Shown in pieces: positions 43,701 to 52,160 of a DNA stretch of 64,000 nucleotides (within the stretch, counting starts at the first letter, position 1; every line of letters begins with the position of its first letter). The stretch lies in NCBI GenBank assembly GCA_044220875.1, contig JBGAQH010000004.1:434001-498000 (forward strand), given 5' to 3'. This DNA is from JAEUIT01 sp044220875 (GTDB taxonomy: Bacteria; Planctomycetota; Phycisphaerae; Phycisphaerales; SM1A02). A program made the position numbers and the translations under genes. A model generated the notes under the pieces. It was not told where the DNA came from and searched no databases. It was given only the letters and a program-made list of their open reading frames with translations.

Positions 43701-46700
43701 GAATGCGTTGACTTCGCCCGTCAAGGGCCGTCCGCCAAAAGCAGGAACCCAAGCGGCATCGCAGAGCGAGGACGGAGTGAGCACGATCTGGCCGGCATCG
43801 GAATAGCCGTTGGGCACGATCAAGGCGACGGACGACCCGGAATACGTCTGACCGCGGATGGTCGCCACCGCGGAAACAGTCGTACCGCTCACGCGCGAGG
43901 GGACCATCGCTTCGATGCTGAACGAGCCATCGGCCACCGAGACAGCCGTCGATCCGAATCCGCTGCTCACCACGGCTCCGACAACCGGGTCACCAGCTTC
44001 CGTCTTCACCGTGCCGACCACGGTGGTGGGGAGAAGTTCACTGAGCACCAAGATCCGCAACGTCGTCGAGCTTGATCCGCTCGTAGCGGTGACGAACACG
44101 ACACCCGTCTTCTGGCCTGCGATCATTCCGTTGGGATCAACCGTTGCGATCGCAGGGTTGCTCGTGACATAGGTGGTCCATTCCTCGGAGGAGGTGACAT
44201 CGCGCGTCGTGCCATCGTTCATCTTCGCGATGACCGTGACCGCACCGGACTCACCGACCATCAGCATGTCCGGTCCCGTGACGGCGATCGAGACCGGCAT
44301 CAGCGGCGGCACATCCAAGACGACAAGTTCGGGCACGACCTGCGTCGCCCCATCGGTGACGAAGAAGGGCGGTGTGTAGGCATAGCGAGTGATGCCATTC
44401 ACCACCTGTTGACCCACCAACTGGATCGGCGAGTCGCTCACGCCATCCGCTGGCGTCCCCGGGCCGCCAGGCCCCCACGTGTCACCCGCGCCGACGTTCT
44501 CCAACACAAACGCCGCGGCTGGACCGGTCTCGACGCTCTGACCGCCCCCGGAGAATGTCCACGGCGACAGCAGAGCGGCTTCCTCGTCGTCCTCCGCGTC
44601 GGATGTCGTCGGGACGCCGGGCTTGTCGGCGTGAATGTGCGTGGCCCATCCGAAGATGGCATCGAGGGAAGTTCCTAGGAGAACGAACTCCGTTTGAAAG
44701 AGACTCGGCGGCAGGTCAACCCACAGCGAATCGCCGGGCTGAACGACACCAAAATCAGCAATCGCGAAATTGAGGCTGAACGATCCACCGCCATCCCACG
44801 CCAGAACGACCGTCTTGGGTAAGTCAGCGGGGGTGACCGACTGCACCGTGTCGGGAAGCATGTCACCGTTCGTGTCGATGCAGACCATCGAGTACTGAAC
44901 TCCGTTGTGGGTGCCCTCAAACGTCACGGTCCCGATTGGCGGGCGCCACAAGCTCGGAAGCAACTGCTTCGCGCCATGCTCAAGAAGAACCGTCTCCGCC
45001 GTGCCGCCGGCGAGCGCCGCATCGACCGCCGCGAGGTAGAGCTTGACCTTGTTCTCCGGCGTGTTCACCGTCGGCGTCATGTCCACCGCCCCACCGAATT
45101 GATGAATGCTGTTCGGTACGCCCCCAACAGCCTTGTTGCGCCGCGGGTTGCGATACGCGCTGTCCAGGTGGATCGGCAGGCCGAACGCGGTCCTCGTCTC
45201 CTGGGCGATCTGCTGCATGAATCCGTTCAGCACCAGCCCGCCGTCGCTGGTGTAGTTGCCCTTGTTGAACTCGGCGCCACCGAAATTGGGCGTTCCGATC
45301 GGCGTGTTGATCAAGCTTCGAGCCGGCGTTTCGATCGAGCTGCCGCCGTACCAGTAGAAGTCGGCATATTCCTGGCGAAGTACTGACCGCTTGTCCTGCT
45401 GGAGAACCGCCGTCAGCGTCTCGACTCCGTCAGCGGAAGACACGGTCGCTTCGATGTGGTACTCGATGGGCCAGCTCTCAAAGCCATAGGCGCCGGTGAC
45501 CGGGCGATCGGCAGGGAAGAGATCAGGCTCGATGTCGAAGGTGTTCCCTTCGCCGAAGGGGATGACCACACCGCCGCCGTTATGCGACGTCACGCTCCAA
45601 CTCACCGTCGCCTCAGGGTTGGCCGTGAAGACCTCGACGTGCATCGGCGTCGTCAGTTCGACGAAAGGATGGACGACAAAGTCCGTGAAGCTCTGGGCAC
45701 ATCTCCCGTTCACCAGAATCCGCCCAACCGGTGCAGGATCATCGCCGAGCGGTGCGCAATATCCCATCGAGATGCACTTCGTCGTCACCAAGATGGGCAG
45801 CCCCGGCCCGTGCCACCCCGACTTCGTGAGTCCCGTTCCCGGCTCGCTGCGGATCGTCGAGCCGTCCTCGCTCACGCGGCCCGGCGCCATCGCCTCGAAC
45901 TCGCCGGTGTCGTGGTTGAAGGTGAGGAAGTGGACCGCCGCGCCTGGCGGCAGCGCCGACATGTTCGGATACTCGACCGCGACCGGCGGATCGAATGTCG
46001 CGCCGGGCGGATAGAACGTCGCGTCGAAGGGCGGCGACGCGCCGTCCGGCAGGGGCATCGGCACCGCGCCGTGGTGGACCTGGTTGATCGAGAGCGTCAC
46101 CGGAGCGCCCGGCGTCGGGTGGCTGCCGTTGACCAGCGTCATCGAGTTGGCCTTCACGATGTACTTCAGCCCGTCGACCCCGCCACAGGTGAGCTCGATG
46201 TCTGACTGGCCGTCCCAGACGCGCGCGTTCTCCGGCAGAAGCGGCGGTAGGAGCACCGGACGTCCCAGCGAGTTCTCGGCGTGGGGAATGATGACCGTGT
46301 CGTAGCCGAGCGACGGGAATTTGACCCCCGGCGGCAGCGGCTTGCCGTTGAGCTTGTTGGCGAGGAACCCCTCGACCATCACGTGCACCGCGCCGTCCTC
46401 GTCGATCGACGGGAACTCGAACTGGCCCTGCGCGTTCGAGAGGACCGGTCCGACAAAATGATCCTGGAACTTCAGGGTCACCTTCACGTTGCCGATCGGC
46501 TGGCTGGCGTTGTCGAAGACGAGCCCCTTGAACGAGGTCGGCCTGGTGATGTCGCGGGCGATGCCGTAGAGGGTGAAGACAGCGGGGTTCGTCGCGTTCC
46601 CGGGGAATGTCGCCCGCACGCGATTCACGCCCGGCGTCGTTCCTGCGGTGAAGCTCACCTCGGCGTGGCCGGTCGCATCGCTCGCCACCGTCGCCTGGCT

Positions 46701-48752
46701 CGCCCCGTTCACGGTGCCGTTCCCTCCGACGACGGTGAAGGTCACGGGCACGCCGGCCACCGGGTTGCGCGAGTCGCTGACCCACGCCGAGAGCGGGAGC
46801 GGCGCAACGCCGCCGGTTTCGATTCGTTGGTCATCGCCGGTGCCGATGTTGATCTGGTCGGCCGCGCCGGCGAGGGCGGTCGCGCTGAAGGTGATCGCCC
46901 CGACCACATCCTTCGACGTGACCTCAACGCGGTTGTTGCCGCAGCCGGAGGAGGATCCGAGCGTCCACGTTGCGCTGGCCTCGCCGCTCGCGTCGGTCAG
47001 CGACTGGAAGTGCACGGCATCCGCGGCGACCCCGTTGCCGTCGAGCCGACCGTCGTTCTGCGTCACTCGGAAGTCGACGACCTTGTTCGCCCAGGGCGAG
47101 CCGTCGGCCTTCCACACCTTGACCCGAATCGGCTGCGGGAGGCTTGACGCAACGGCGCCGATCTGGCCGTCGCCGGTGAGTTTCTCGATGGTGGCTGCGT
47201 TCTTCGGAATTGCCAGGCGCGTGACGGTGATCGATTGCGTCGCGGTGTTGCCGAGCGCGTCGCTCGCCGCGATCACCAGTTGGGTCGGTCCGATGTTCCC
47301 CAAGGGCAGGCTGGGAATCACCCATGTACCGAGCTGGCCCGATCCGATGTCCACGATCGCAGGCTGGCCGTTCACCGAGACAGTGAGTCCATCGAAGCCG
47401 ATGAGGGTGTCGCCGACGAATCCGCCCACGCTGATCGCGGCGTCATAGGTCGTCGCACCATCCACCGGAGAGAGAACCGTGAGCGATGGCGGGTCGGCGT
47501 CTCGGGCGACCTCTGCCGTCACGGGCGCGCCGGCGATACCGCAGGGCGAGATCGCGCTGACGTACAGGAGATTGACGTTGTTGGCCTTGAGGGGAACGGT
47601 GATGGAGAAGGTCGAGCCGGCCGGACCGGTCACGACCTGGTCGATTCCCTGCACGCGGATCGTGGTCGCGCTGGCGAAGCCGGGAAGATCGGGGATCGTG
47701 CCCGACAGGGTCACGCCCGCGCTCGCCGTGGCGCTGGGATACGCGTTCAGGATCGGCACCGGCGGCGGCGTCGAGCCCGTGAACCCCGGTGCCGCGCCGG
47801 CCGCGACGAAGAACTCGCCCGAGAGGTCGATGATCGACGAGGCGAGCACCACCGTGTAGTCGCCGCAGGAGGAGAGCGGCGGGTCGAAGTGACAGGCGAT
47901 CGTCCGCTCGTCGACGAGCAGCGAGGTGGACGAGGGCAGGAACAGTTGGCCGTCGAGCGAACGCATCCGCACGCAGCTCGGCACCACGCCGTCGGCGACG
48001 ATCGGCTCGCTCATCACGATCGTGAGGTCGCTCAGGTCTTCGGTCAGCGGCTCGCCGTTGTCGCGGCTGATCGAGGCGATCGTCGGCGCAGCTCCGTCGA
48101 GCGGCGGCAGCGAGCCGCCGAGGCCCGAGAGGAGAATCTGGACGTCGAGGACGTTCACGCAGCCGTCGATGTTGAGGTCGGCGTTCGCGTCGAAGTCGGG
48201 ATCGGCCAGCGGCTCGATGCCGCAGGTGCCCAGCGCCGCAAGCACTGCTTGGGCGTCGGCCGCATTGGTCACGCCGTCGCGGTTGGCGTCGCCCTGCAGA
48301 ACGTCCCAGCGGAAGACCGCCACGCCGCCTGCGTTCCCATCGCCGGTCGGAATGGTCGGAAACCTCGGATTCGGGACCTCGCCGTCGAGTTCATCGCCGA
48401 ACTCGCCGGTGACTCCCGGCCCGACCACGAGCGTCACGCGCTCGGCGGTGATGGCGGGGATGAACGTGACCGTCAGTTCGTTCGCCGCGGCGTTCCAACT
48501 GGTTGAGAGCGGGATCGGCCCGCTGGCCACGCCCCACGCCCGAATCGCTCCGGGAGCGATCGTCACCGCCTCCGAGAAGGTCAATCGAACGGTCGAGAGC
48601 CCGACCTGATCGACCACGCCCGCACCGAGCGGCGGGACGACCTCGTTGATCGCGGGAATGCCCTGTCCGAAGGCCGCGTTGGCCGAGCCGAGAAGGATCG
48701 ATGCCGTAAGGCAGGCGAATGCGGCGAGACGGCGTTGGACGGAGTGGGGCAT
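40719..48752 (-). CDS. Giant multidomain surface protein 2 (Ig-like, M15-like, beta-propeller)
   Basis: 2677 residues from ATG 48752 (GGGAG six bases upstream); the frame is open to 48869 in the duplicated unit. The layout is the same as in paralogue 1: signal (1-30), dockerin-like pair, Ig-like and invasin-like domains, regulatory-like domain (F-K-G-L-V-F-D-N-A-S-Q-P-I-G-N-V), M15-like region, Big_2-like domain, propeller (about 1660-2385), solenoid-like part and FG-GAP-like tail. The M15-like part is clearer here: S-A-Y-R-N-P-R-R-N-K-A-V-G-G-V-P-N-S-I-H-Q-F-G-G-A-V-D with His1217 and Asp1224, and a candidate third ligand in W-A-T-H-I-H (His1372, His1374) after an insertion of about 140 residues. 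Sequence identity is very high in the solenoid region and much lower in the propeller. It lies 138 bp downstream of the kinase gene on the same strand. Confidence 0.88.
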   Translation of the reverse strand: MPHSVQRRLAAFACLTASILLGSANAAFGQGIPAINEVVPPLGAGVVDQVGLSTVRLTFSEAVTIAPGAIRAWGVASGPIPLSTSWNAAANELTVTFIPAITAERVTLVVGPGVTGEFGDELDGEVPNPRFPTIPTGDGNAGGVAVFRWDVLQGDANRDGVTNAADAQAVLAALGTCGIEPLADPDFDANADLNIDGCVNVLDVQILLSGLGGSLPPLDGAAPTIASISRDNGEPLTEDLSDLTIVMSEPIVADGVVPSCVRMRSLDGQLFLPSSTSLLVDERTIACHFDPPLSSCGDYTVVLASSIIDLSGEFFVAAGAAPGFTGSTPPPVPILNAYPSATASAGVTLSGTIPDLPGFASATTIRVQGIDQVVTGPAGSTFSITVPLKANNVNLLYVSAISPCGIAGAPVTAEVARDADPPSLTVLSPVDGATTYDAAISVGGFVGDTLIGFDGLTVSVNGQPAIVDIGSGQLGTWVIPSLPLGNIGPTQLVIAASDALGNTATQSITVTRLAIPKNAATIEKLTGDGQIGAVASSLPQPIRVKVWKADGSPWANKVVDFRVTQNDGRLDGNGVAADAVHFQSLTDASGEASATWTLGSSSGCGNNRVEVTSKDVVGAITFSATALAGAADQINIGTGDDQRIETGGVAPLPLSAWVSDSRNPVAGVPVTFTVVGGNGTVNGASQATVASDATGHAEVSFTAGTTPGVNRVRATFPGNATNPAVFTLYGIARDITRPTSFKGLVFDNASQPIGNVKVTLKFQDHFVGPVLSNAQGQFEFPSIDEDGAVHVMVEGFLANKLNGKPLPPGVKFPSLGYDTVIIPHAENSLGRPVLLPPLLPENARVWDGQSDIELTCGGVDGLKYIVKANSMTLVNGSHPTPGAPVTLSINQVHHGAVPMPLPDGASPPFDATFYPPGATFDPPVAVEYPNMSALPPGAAVHFLTFNHDTGEFEAMAPGRVSEDGSTIRSEPGTGLTKSGWHGPGLPILVTTKCISMGYCAPLGDDPAPVGRILVNGRCAQSFTDFVVHPFVELTTPMHVEVFTANPEATVSWSVTSHNGGGVVIPFGEGNTFDIEPDLFPADRPVTGAYGFESWPIEYHIEATVSSADGVETLTAVLQQDKRSVLRQEYADFYWYGGSSIETPARSLINTPIGTPNFGGAEFNKGNYTSDGGLVLNGFMQQIAQETRTAFGLPIHLDSAYRNPRRNKAVGGVPNSIHQFGGAVDMTPTVNTPENKVKLYLAAVDAALAGGTAETVLLEHGAKQLLPSLWRPPIGTVTFEGTHNGVQYSMVCIDTNGDMLPDTVQSVTPADLPKTVVLAWDGGGSFSLNFAIADFGVVQPGDSLWVDLPPSLFQTEFVLLGTSLDAIFGWATHIHADKPGVPTTSDAEDDEEAALLSPWTFSGGGQSVETGPAAAFVLENVGAGDTWGPGGPGTPADGVSDSPIQLVGQQVVNGITRYAYTPPFFVTDGATQVVPELVVLDVPPLMPVSIAVTGPDMLMVGESGAVTVIAKMNDGTTRDVTSSEEWTTYVTSNPAIATVDPNGMIAGQKTGVVFVTATSGSSSTTLRILVLSELLPTTVVGTVKTEAGDPVVGAVVSSGFGSTAVSVADGSFSIEAMVPSRVSGTTVSAVATIRGQTYSGSSVALIVPNGYSDAGQIVLTPSSLCDAAWVPAFGGRPLTGEVNAFAVFDDGAGPALYAGGQFTAGSSKQTLFLAKLSDDEWVSVGNGLNGPVTSLVVHDDGAGEALFVGGAFTSAGGVAANRIARMSGNGWSAVGGGMNFMVRALAVFDASDGAGPRLIAGGDFTTAGGVLASNIAGWNGSSWSPLGAGMNGSVHCLLTCDVGSGSALYVGGAFTNPGSRIARWDGAGWSALGAGISVIQSTAVYALAAFDEGNGPVLFVGGAFNFAGGQKAHGIARWNDSGWSPVASSHGGSFSGDVKALAVMDDGSGAGEKLFAGGSFGAGQGVNDLARWDGSTWTAVGGQPFGTVTTLATVETGAGVKLAVGHQFDSSLLWDGANWSVPTTGFNGEVSELISFDDGVRGPSLYALGSFTVVGGKLASRIARWDGQEWHALETGLNGPASAAAVFDDGRGGGPSLYVGGRFSQAGGVLANNIARWDGTTWTSVGGSGFETMGQYGGRPDPDTQVHELCVFDDGTNGPKLVATGFFDTVDGSPMSFIAAWDGSAWAPLDAGLNYEGRALAAWDDGTGEALYVAGSFSLAGGSVPGPLARWDGQGWSALPESLNGSVSDLEVFLDVTIGQSVLIAGGDFSGTPRIELGGLGRFNGRSWSWVYPGGPFPGAAYALEAAETPDGPVLFVTGSFTFPSKEITNAAMLSGTTWAPMGDGVSLNAAFTLEHFDDGSGAALYVGGAIPVGPAGDSFVSKWGCPAPPEGAVAQVRKVVREPSLSRAADCTAKHLADLHLKAGDSLVLGDETRRYGTITAEPGSTIRLTSADSHLIVTNLTVEPGATFEWLGGTIEIDGGAWLHPYEITVGCDLDARLVLHAGAFVRAPKLLVCELGSLVGEGTVDAFVQNGGAIAGEDSGLRVLAGYAQEPTGTIIASMAELDAVVAGRAHACSAVDALPFTGGLARRQLVDVDGDGDLDLVRSIGTPEEAIVALWLDRGDGHFGSPVLCQSERAMGFVTIVDANGDGLLDVQLSPRDGGSDITLLAGGDVEVTR

Positions 48753-48811
48753 CCGGTACTCCCGATGTGAACGTGTGGCAGAGGCGGGGGGCGACGACGG
48801 CGGCGCAGCGT

Positions 48812-48919
48812 GCGTCTCGCCGAGAGAAGACTCTCGACCAGTGCTGGAGCGCAGGATGCCGCCGGTCACTGCAACGGAATGTGCCGGGAGTCAGGGGGAC
48901 TTCGCCTGAGGCGCGTCAA
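48812..48919 (-). repeat. 108-bp duplicated upstream unit, copy 2
   Basis: Near-identical partner of 40385-40492. Here the kinase 3' end it carries belongs to an intact kinase gene, so this is probably the ancestral copy. The hairpin CGAGAG-AAGA-CTCTCG is at 48821-48836. Confidence 0.93.
48848..48875 (-). promoter_or_regulatory. Shared upstream motif, site 4 (giant gene 2)
   Basis: GTTGCAG, 14 bases, CTGCGCT on the minus strand, 95 bp before ATG 48752 and 15 bp after the kinase stop. Confidence 0.55.
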
Positions 48920-51900
48920 ACAGCTGCACGCTGCCGTCCACGAACCCCATGCCGGCCCACTCGCCGTTGTCGCTCACCGCGATCTTGGAGGAGGGTTCGA
49001 CGGGGACGGGGAGCGTGACAAGTTCGCGGCCCCGTTCGACATCCCAGACCCGGAGGCCGTTGTGAACGATGCCGAGCAGCCGCCCGCCCGGCTCGAAGGC
49101 GATGTGGTTGCCGTTGAACCCATCGCCTGGCCAGGATCGTCTGAGCTTCCAGTCCGCGGTGGACCAGAGCATCACCATGCCGTCCTCGCACCGCGCGGCG
49201 AGCCAGCGGCCATCGAAGCTGAACGACATCGACCAGACCGTACTCGCCGTTTCGAGCGCAGCGAGACGGACGCCGTCGTCGATGGCGAAGACCTCGAGGC
49301 CGGTTCCGGGTCGTGGGGAGAGAGCGAGCCAGGCACCGTCGTGCGTCATGGCAAATTCACTCATATTTCGCATCGGGAATCGGCGAACCATGCGGCCATC
49401 CGCAGTCGAGAACAGCTCCTTGCCATCGTCCACGTTCAGCAGCACCTCACGATGTCCGGGTCGGAACGTGGCTCCGCGCCAGCCCTTCGACGATCCGGCC
49501 GTGAGTGCGGTGCCTTGCGTCTCGCCCGTCGCCGCGCTCCGGACGACTGCGTTGGCGGCCATGTCGTGCACCACGAGCATGCCATCGTCTGAGAAGTCGA
49601 CCGCTCCGATGATGCCGCTCGGCTCCAACGGCGGACTCGCCCATCGCCGACGCCCACTGCGCGTGTCGAACATCGCCACCATCGGGTCGCCCGGAGGTCT
49701 CTCCCCCGACGAGGTTGCAAACCACGACCCATCCGGAGAGAACGCCAGCGAGTACACCCATGCCCGATTGGTTTGGTGGCGAAGGACGTCCGACGTCTCC
49801 GGGTCCCACCGTCGAATGATCCCGGAGTAGTCAATACTCAGGAGGCTTGCAAGCTCGTTCACACCACTCGCTTCGATGCCGGCGATCCCACAGACCGGCG
49901 GCGTGTGCCCGAGCAACGTTCGATACGGCCGCGCCGTCGCCGCATCGAAGGCGGTGATGGCTCCGTTCTCGCCTCCGAGGAAGAGGACCGGCTCGCTGGG
50001 GTGCCACGCAAGCGACGTTGGTCGCAACGCGTCGATGGACGCTGAACGCTCGGTGCCGGTGACCATGTCGCGGACGACAAGCCTCTCGGCAACAACGTCG
50101 ATGGCGAGCCAACGACCGTCCGTCGAGAACGACGCTCGGCTGAACGCCATCCGGTGAGTCGGCACGGGATCGAGGCCGAAGCGCGAGATGACCTCGCCGT
50201 CGACGACTCGCGTCAGCCGAGCATCGCCATCCCGATCAAGCACCATCCAGACGCCGTCTGGACTGATCGCCTGAGGGTACATCAGGTCATTGGTCGCCGA
50301 TCGGTGCTCGACCGTTCCGTGAGGCGTGATCTCCTCCGTCCCGATCCGCCAACGATCCGACGTTCCGCCGGTCTTGGCGATGAGGAGATGCTGGCCGTCC
50401 TCCTCGAAGTGCGCGATGCGAGCCCCCTTCACGGGGCGCGATGCGAGGACGCTCCCCGTCGCCGCGTCCAGGACCTGCACCTCGGTCGAATCGGCGACCA
50501 CGGCGACGCGTGTGCCATCGGGTGAGAACGCCACGTCGGTCGGTTCCCGCGATGCCTGGTGATTCCAGCGTTCCGCGAGGGTCGCCACATCGAACGCCCG
50601 AACCATGCCAACCACATCGCTGAACACGACCGTCGAGCCGTCCGGCGAGGCACACGACGCCCGAGCGATCTTGACGGCCGAGTCCGAGTGGGCCACGCTC
50701 CGATCGACCTCGGCATTCAGGTGCCGCCACTCCCAGCCGCGATGCACGACCGGCGCAGCATCGAGTCGCTCGCGAGCCAAGGCGATGTCCCTGGTCCGCA
50801 CGGCGGCCTCGGCGGCAATCACGTTGGCGACGTAGGCATCGAACTCGGCCTGATCGCGGGCCGTCACCGCTGCCCTTTCGCTCGCCATCGCCTGCAGCAG
50901 CCCGATGCCGGTGCCGGCAAGTCCCAAGGCAAGCGTGACGATGGTCATGGTGGCCCCCCACACGAGGGCCCGGTGCCGCCGGGTGAAGAGCCGAATGGTG
51001 TAGACGGCGCTCGCCGGCCGGGCGGAAATCGGCTCGTGGTGCAGGAAGCGCCGCACGTCCTCGGCGAACTCCTGCACCGAGGGATAGCGCCGCCCAAGGT
51101 CGCGTTCGAGGGCCTTCGAGAGGATCGTCTGGAGATCACCGCCGACCTGTGTCGCCAGATGCGGAGCGACGTCGCGCATCCGCTTGGGCACGGCCATCGA
51201 AAGCGAGCTGATCGCCTTGTGGACGGGAAGGCCCGCGACATCAAACGCGGATTGGCCGGTCAGGAGCTCATGAAAGAGGAGGCCAAGCGCGTAGACGTCG
51301 GTGCGGATATCGATGGCCGACGGGTCGCCGGCCAACTGCTCCGGACTCATGTACTGGAGCGTTCCGACGAGCTGTCCCAGTTCGGTCCGCTGGGTCGCAA
51401 GCGCAATGTCGGAGTCGGTCGAACGGGCGATGCCGAAGTCGATGATCTTCGGACGAAGCTCCTCGGCGCTGGTGTCCACGAGCACGTTGCTCGGCTTGAT
51501 GTCGCGGTGGATGACGCCTCGGCAGTGCCCGAAGTGAATCGCATCGCAGACCCGAAGGAAGAGCTCGATGCGGGCCCGCACGTCGAGGTGCCGCTCCTCC
51601 GCGGCGTCGACGATGCTCCTGGCATGCGGAATGATCTCCATCGCAAACCACGGCGCGGTGCCATGCGCCTCACGCTGCGTTCCGACCTCGTAGATCTGGG
51701 CGATGCCCGGATGGACGAGCCGGGCCATGATTTCCGCCTCGTTGCGGAATCGGGTCAGGGCCGCTCGCGAGAGCAGGCGAACGTCAGAGAGCTTGATGGC
51801 CACGGTTCGGCTGGGCGATTCCTGACGGGCCTCGTAGACCCGGCCCATGCCGCCGGCCGCGATGAGTCGATCGATGCGAAAACCGCCGATCGTCGTACCG

Positions 51901-52160
51901 ATGAGCGGATCCGCCTCTGCGGCATTCGCGTCGCCCTCGGCCATGATCGGGGCCACGGCCGAGGCGATGAGCGACTCGATGGCATCAACCGCTCCGAGCG
52001 CCCCATCGTCGGCCGCAAGCATGGCGAGCACCTCGCGGCGCAGGTCCGCATCGCCGGCAGTGCGCTCCGCGAGCCGCGATGCCCTCGCCTCCCCGTCAAG
52101 TTCGACCAGCTCGGTAAAGAGATCGCACGCCCGACGGTGCAGCCCAGGCGCGTCGCTCAC
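48891..52160 (-). CDS. Serine/threonine protein kinase with WD40-type repeats
   Basis: 1089 residues from GTG 52160, chosen because it overlaps the sigma-factor stop as GTGA; an ATG at 52184 is the alternative. The kinase domain shows A-A-G-G-M-G-R-V-Y at about 101-109, ATP Lys123 (V-A-I-K), H-R-D-I-K-P-S-N with Asp220, D-F-G at 241-243 and M-S-P-E-Q. A transmembrane helix lies at about 399-422. The C-terminal 620 residues hold WD40-like repeats with a P-D-G-T/S-x-x-x-x-S/A pattern (F-S-P-D-G-T-R-V-A-V, F-S-P-D-G-S-W-F-A-T), forming one or two propellers on the far side of the membrane. Pairing with an ECF sigma gene is typical of Planctomycetota and suggests signalling from envelope to transcription. 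Its last codons lie within the duplicated 108-bp unit. Confidence 0.93.
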   Translation of the reverse strand: MSDAPGLHRRACDLFTELVELDGEARASRLAERTAGDADLRREVLAMLAADDGALGAVDAIESLIASAVAPIMAEGDANAAEADPLIGTTIGGFRIDRLIAAGGMGRVYEARQESPSRTVAIKLSDVRLLSRAALTRFRNEAEIMARLVHPGIAQIYEVGTQREAHGTAPWFAMEIIPHARSIVDAAEERHLDVRARIELFLRVCDAIHFGHCRGVIHRDIKPSNVLVDTSAEELRPKIIDFGIARSTDSDIALATQRTELGQLVGTLQYMSPEQLAGDPSAIDIRTDVYALGLLFHELLTGQSAFDVAGLPVHKAISSLSMAVPKRMRDVAPHLATQVGGDLQTILSKALERDLGRRYPSVQEFAEDVRRFLHHEPISARPASAVYTIRLFTRRHRALVWGATMTIVTLALGLAGTGIGLLQAMASERAAVTARDQAEFDAYVANVIAAEAAVRTRDIALARERLDAAPVVHRGWEWRHLNAEVDRSVAHSDSAVKIARASCASPDGSTVVFSDVVGMVRAFDVATLAERWNHQASREPTDVAFSPDGTRVAVVADSTEVQVLDAATGSVLASRPVKGARIAHFEEDGQHLLIAKTGGTSDRWRIGTEEITPHGTVEHRSATNDLMYPQAISPDGVWMVLDRDGDARLTRVVDGEVISRFGLDPVPTHRMAFSRASFSTDGRWLAIDVVAERLVVRDMVTGTERSASIDALRPTSLAWHPSEPVLFLGGENGAITAFDAATARPYRTLLGHTPPVCGIAGIEASGVNELASLLSIDYSGIIRRWDPETSDVLRHQTNRAWVYSLAFSPDGSWFATSSGERPPGDPMVAMFDTRSGRRRWASPPLEPSGIIGAVDFSDDGMLVVHDMAANAVVRSAATGETQGTALTAGSSKGWRGATFRPGHREVLLNVDDGKELFSTADGRMVRRFPMRNMSEFAMTHDGAWLALSPRPGTGLEVFAIDDGVRLAALETASTVWSMSFSFDGRWLAARCEDGMVMLWSTADWKLRRSWPGDGFNGNHIAFEPGGRLLGIVHNGLRVWDVERGRELVTLPVPVEPSSKIAVSDNGEWAGMGFVDGSVQLFDAPQAKSP

